From JAFGLZ01 sp964622545 (GTDB lineage: Bacteria > Planctomycetota > Phycisphaerae > UBA1845 > JAFGLZ01), in NCBI GenBank assembly GCA_964622545.1, contig CAZUQM010000038.1:1-64000 (forward strand): 64,000 bases of DNA. The letters run 5' to 3'. Made by a program: the position numbers and the translations under genes. Positions 60,722 through 64,000 of this stretch are shown here, in pieces. The notes beneath the pieces are model-generated. The model was given only the letters and a program-made list of their open reading frames with translations, searched no databases and was not told the origin of the DNA. Within the stretch, counting starts at the first letter, position 1. Every line of letters begins with the position of its first letter.

Positions 60722-61309
60722 TGGACGACTAGGGCCTCTGGTCATGTGGCGTGTTACCGACCTGGGCGAGGCCTTCCCGGTGCACCTGCCGGGATCTGAG
60801 CGCACTTCACACCGACACGTTTCCATCGGCAAGACACCAGCCGGGAGAGCGAGAGGCGTCCCGAGGCTCCGCAGCCCGTTTGGGCCACCGCGTGAAACGA
60901 GGTCGCACCGTCGTCGGTTATCGGTCGACCGGTCGGTGACGGTCTTCATCGTGGGCGATCCGCTCAAAGCGCAGGCCCGTTGCGGCGTTCGGGAGAGCGG
61001 GCCGACTTAGGAAGATTCTTTCTCAAGTCACGGACGGGGACGTCGGCGATGATCGGGAGGTCTCCCAGACCCGCAACTCCTCCTGCGACAAGGATCTTCG
61101 CATTAGGCCGGAGCAAGACGATCGCCACAAAATCGGACCCTGCGGCTTGCCCAAACTAACAACACTAAATCTTTGGCAGGCAGTACGTTGAAAAAAATTC
61201 TGCGGTTTCCGGTCAGGTTCTTTGTGCCGGTGCAGTTATATCTTAAGTTCCTTGCGGTCAGTCTCTTTCTGTTCACTTAGTCCTCGCCGCGAGAAGGAAA
61301 GGTAATCCG
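60722..61309. other. Flagellin intergenic region
   Basis: The stretch from the repeat to flagellin 2 includes conserved upstream blocks at 61145-61245 (see the promoter entry). I see no gene in the rest. Confidence 0.45.
61145..61245 (+). promoter_or_regulatory. Conserved upstream blocks of flagellin 2
   Basis: GCTTGCCCAAACTAACA (61145-61161) and TTATATCTTA (61236-61245) are shared with flagellin 1 at the same spacing. They sit 65-165 bases before the start codon, as in the first gene (67-167). Confidence 0.6.
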
Positions 61310-62695
61310 ATGGGTCTTACAGTCAACAACACAAACACATTGAGCCTGCTGAGCATCATCAACAAGACATCGCAGGCCCAGGCAACGACGACGACCCGCA
61401 TGGGCACGGGTCAGAAGATCAACGCCGGCAAAGACAACCCCGCCGGACTGATCGCCCTCAGAACTCTCGACGCCGAATACCACGCCGTCACCCAATCCAT
61501 CGACAACAACCAGCGCACCAACGCCATGCTCGACGTGGCCGACGGAGCCCTCAAAGAGGTCGAGTCGCTCCTGACGGACGTCGAGGGTCTTGTGGCCGCT
61601 TCGGTCGGAGACCAGATCAGCGATTCGGAGAAGGCCGCGAACCAGGCGCAGATCGACCAGGCGATTTCCAGTATCGACCGGATCATCCGCACGACGGACT
61701 TCGCCGGCAAGAACCTGCTCAACGGTGAACTGGGGATTCAGGTCACCGAGTCGAGCGGCAAGGCCGAGGATATCCGTCTGTACAGCCGCAAGGCGGGGTC
61801 CAGCTCGGCGACGTTGACGGTGGATGTCACGGCGGCTTCGAGCTCGGCGAGCTTCTCGACGACGAACTCGGCGACGGGCGCGATGACCTACACGGTCACC
61901 GGCTCGCTCGGCAGTGCGACGATCGAGGTTGGCGACTCCGATGCCCTCGCCGACGAGATCGCCCTGATCAACGCCGTGAAGGACCAGACGGGCGTCAGTG
62001 CCGCGGCCGGTTCGGGCAACGGCATCAACTTCAGCTCGACCAGCACCGGTTCGGACGAGTTCATCACGCTAGACATGATCTCCGGCGGCGGCGCGGCCGG
62101 CTGGAACGACACGCACGTCGAGAACGGGACGGACGCGGAGCTGACGGTCAACGGTCAGAGCGCCGCGGCCGACGGCAACAAGATCTCGTTCAACGCCGGC
62201 GGTTCGAGCGGCACGTTCACGCTGACCAGCACGGGCGACGCGGTCGGCAGCTTCGACATGACGGTCTCGGGTGGTGGTGCGACGTTCCAGCTCGGTACGG
62301 ACTCTTCGACACAGGAGGTCTTCGGTCTGAGCAGCATGTTCAGCCACACGCTGGGCAAGACCGGCACGGGCTTCCTAAACGAGGTCAAGAGCGGCGGCTC
62401 GCACCAGTTGACGGCCTCGGGCACCGAGGCCCTGGCGATCGTCAAGGAGTCGATCGCGGACGTGGCCGAGGCGCGTGGTCGGATCGGTGGTTTCCAGAAG
62501 TACCAGGTCCAGACGTCGATCAACAGTCTGCAGGCGACCCAGAAGGGTCTGGCCGATGCCAAGGGCGTGATCAACGACGTGGACTATGCGGTGGAAACGG
62601 CCGAGCTGAACCGGCAGAACGTGCTCCTGTCGACAAGCATGCAGTTGCTCGGCGTGGCCAACCAGCAGGCCGGTCAGGTCTTGAGCTTGCTGTAG
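61310..62695 (+). CDS. fliC: Flagellin 2
   Basis: This 461-aa paralogue has the same length as flagellin 1. It has N-terminal TNTLSLLSIINKTSQAQATTTTRMG and C-terminal AELNRQNVLLSTSMQLLGVANQQ. Substitutions relative to the first copy cluster in the N-terminal part and near GTDSSTQEVFGL. The central domain is nearly identical at the DNA level. AAGGAAAGG precedes ATG 61310. A terminator follows at 62772. Confidence 0.95.
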   Translation: MGLTVNNTNTLSLLSIINKTSQAQATTTTRMGTGQKINAGKDNPAGLIALRTLDAEYHAVTQSIDNNQRTNAMLDVADGALKEVESLLTDVEGLVAASVGDQISDSEKAANQAQIDQAISSIDRIIRTTDFAGKNLLNGELGIQVTESSGKAEDIRLYSRKAGSSSATLTVDVTAASSSASFSTTNSATGAMTYTVTGSLGSATIEVGDSDALADEIALINAVKDQTGVSAAAGSGNGINFSSTSTGSDEFITLDMISGGGAAGWNDTHVENGTDAELTVNGQSAAADGNKISFNAGGSSGTFTLTSTGDAVGSFDMTVSGGGATFQLGTDSSTQEVFGLSSMFSHTLGKTGTGFLNEVKSGGSHQLTASGTEALAIVKESIADVAEARGRIGGFQKYQVQTSINSLQATQKGLADAKGVINDVDYAVETAELNRQNVLLSTSMQLLGVANQQAGQVLSLL

Positions 62696-62771
62696 TGCCC
62701 TAAGGTCCGTCTCGCCGACGGGCCTTCAAATCGAATCGTGCGCCCCCGATGACCGGGGGTAGAGCTTACGC

Positions 62772-62812
62772 GGGGCCTGCGTGCCGGAGGGGCGCAGGCC
62801 CCGCTGTCTTTT
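62772..62812 (+). terminator. Intrinsic terminator of flagellin 2
   Basis: GGGGCCTGCG (62772-62781) pairs with CGCAGGCCCC (62793-62802), followed by GCTGTCTTTT. The core stem is the same as the terminator of flagellin 1. Confidence 0.85.
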
Positions 62813-63008
62813 CCCCATTCACAACGGCTCATCCTGTCCCGACGCGATCCGCGATCGCCGCTCCGTGCCCGACACAAACCGGACCGCCTGTGGTGTGATG
62901 TCGGAACTTGTCAGTGGCGGGGAGGCCCGCTTGACGGTCGCTCGACCGCGCTGCTATATGGAGTGACGCTTCGTCGCGAGAGCTACCGCAATCGAAAGGA
63001 GATAACAC

Positions 63009-64000
63009 ATGGCGTTGTGGATGAAACGATGGACGACGTTGCTCGCCCTAACCGGTGTCCTTCTGGCTGCCGCGCCGTCGGTCTGGGCTGAAGAGGCCGC
63101 CAAGCCCGCCGCCGAGGCCGAGACCGAGCCGAGCACCAAGCCGACCGAGCCGCTGAACCTGCTTGACGCGATCCCCGCCGATGCGTGGGGTTTCGTTGCG
63201 ATTCCAAACTTGGACAAGTTCGACGGCAAGCTAGGCATGCTGGCCGAGCAGTTGAGTTTTCCGGTCGGCTCGCCGATCGCCCTGCTGATGGGCCAGTTGG
63301 GCATTGCCGACGGTCTTCGCAGCAAGGCCGGTCTGGGGCTGGTGATCCTGGATCCGATGGAGTACGGCATGCCGCCGGACGACATGGCCGTGCTGGTGCC
63401 CACGACCAACTGGGCGGCGTTGCTGGAGGTGTTCGAGCCCCAGAAGGACGAAGACGGCACGATGAGGATCGACCTGATGGGCCAGCAGCTCTACGCCGTG
63501 CCCAAGGGTGGGTTCGTGGTGCTGGGTACCGATAAGGCGTCGGTGAAGTTCGTCGCCAAGGCCCCGAAGGGCATCGCCAAGTCGCTCAAGCCCGATCAGG
63601 TGGAGCGGAGCACGAAGAGCGACCTGTACGCCATGTTGAATCTGCGTCCGGCGATCGAGATGGCCCGCCCCCTCGTGGGTCAGGTCGTCGCGATGCTGAT
63701 GATGGACTCGATGGACGGCAACCCGGATGCGGCCGAGCAGATCCAGAAGAGCACGCAGGAGATCGTCGACCTGGTCGACCAGATCAACGCGCTCGAGCTG
63801 GCTCTGGCGCTGGAGGAGTCGGGCATTCAGCTCAGCGCCTTCCTGACGTTCAAGGAAGACGGCGACATCGCCAAGACGATTCAGACCGCCAAACTCACGC
63901 CCACGCCGATGCTGGCCGGTCTGCCGAGCGGGCCCTACATCGTGGCCCTCGGCTACAAGCGTGCTGAAGGGCAGGAGCCCAGCGGCCTCCAGAAGATGAT
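63009..64000 (+). CDS. Exported hypothetical protein, truncated by the window edge
   Basis: The gene starts ATG 63009 with AAAGGAG upstream and remains open to the last base, at least 330 codons. The signal peptide MKRWTTLLALTGVLLAAAPSVWAEE is followed by a Glu/Pro/Ala-rich linker, then a globular domain with LLDAIPADAWGFVAIPNLDKF, VLVPTTNWAALLEVFEP and FVVLGTDKASVKFVAKAPKGI. Planctomycete secreted proteins of this kind exist, but I know no function. It lies 313 bases after flagellin 2. Confidence 0.75.
   Translation, partial: MALWMKRWTTLLALTGVLLAAAPSVWAEEAAKPAAEAETEPSTKPTEPLNLLDAIPADAWGFVAIPNLDKFDGKLGMLAEQLSFPVGSPIALLMGQLGIADGLRSKAGLGLVILDPMEYGMPPDDMAVLVPTTNWAALLEVFEPQKDEDGTMRIDLMGQQLYAVPKGGFVVLGTDKASVKFVAKAPKGIAKSLKPDQVERSTKSDLYAMLNLRPAIEMARPLVGQVVAMLMMDSMDGNPDAAEQIQKSTQEIVDLVDQINALELALALEESGIQLSAFLTFKEDGDIAKTIQTAKLTPTPMLAGLPSGPYIVALGYKRAEGQEPSGLQKM

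Noticed and set aside
60630..61010. Coding interpretation of the palindromic repeat copies
   Set aside because: Similar peptides are read from each copy only because the DNA repeat is conserved; they have no start or ribosome-site context.

Overview
The window looks like chromosomal DNA from a high-GC member of the Planctomycetota, most plausibly Phycisphaerae-like. The inference rests on gene content rather than any marker gene: a PEP-CTERM protein, several secreted proteins ending in a hydrophobic helix and an arginine tail, many short lipoproteins, a type IV-like pseudopilin of the planctomycete type, Gfo/Idh/MocA and TIM-barrel sugar isomerase genes, a neutral ceramidase domain protein, CE7 esterase, and dispersed GC-rich palindromic repeats between genes. 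I saw no rRNA, tRNA, CRISPR array, transposase or phage gene.

Layout. 1-553 is repeat-like and non-coding. 554-8.4 kb carries a hexulose-phosphate synthase/RraA fusion, an SGNH protein, two lipoproteins, a secreted protein, an S41 protease and an NHL-repeat protein. 8.6-12.0 kb (minus) holds an oxidoreductase, two unknown genes and tyrS. 12.1-14.8 kb is a zinc-type ABC uptake operon (znuA-znuC-znuB). 15.1-17.0 kb has a pseudopilin and a secreted protein with a Cys/Arg C-terminal signal. 17.3-22.2 kb (plus) holds a 46-aa peptide gene behind a near-perfect sigma-54 promoter, a conserved NGAGAIHDFE-type protein, a PfkB-HAD fusion and an enolase-superfamily dehydratase. 22.2-31.7 kb mixes a UroD-like methyltransferase-type protein, cupin, DUF4405 membrane protein, phosphoesterase, ceramidase, an NSS transporter with a tiny partner subunit, a lipoprotein and an amidohydrolase. 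31.8-33.4 kb has a decayed and an intact PEP-CTERM gene. 33.9-38.1 kb has a divergent pair: a GT39-like glycosyltransferase and a radical SAM protein. 38.2-44.9 kb has mannonate dehydratase, a large secreted protein, a sugar nucleotidyltransferase, an esterase and a lipoate ligase. 45.1-48.3 kb is the glycine cleavage P1/P2/H operon. 48.7-56.9 kb (plus) has a NifU-like protein, a pyruvate-kinase C-domain protein, an agarase-like hydrolase, a Cys-rich ferredoxin, pyrD and a gingipain-like protease. 57.0-58.8 kb has two sugar isomerase-like genes. 59.0-62.8 kb has two flagellin genes that show a tract of perfect identity. A secreted protein runs off the right end.

How the parts fit. Lipoate ligase next to gcvP1/P2/H can serve the lipoyl lysine of GcvH; gcvT is not here. 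Sugar-acid and sugar-phosphate enzymes (HPS-RraA, DgoD-like, UxuA, epimerases, esterase, agarase-like hydrolase) suggest a heterotroph living on polysaccharides. The strongest possibly new signals are (1) a shared C-terminal module, an InlB-like repeat followed by F-[KR]-C, a hydrophobic helix and an Arg tail, on three otherwise unrelated secreted proteins; (2) a dispersed 109-bp palindromic repeat family present in three equal-length copies plus two rearranged ones; (3) a sigma-54 promoter driving a 46-aa exported peptide; and (4) gene conversion between tandem flagellins with conserved upstream blocks at identical spacing.
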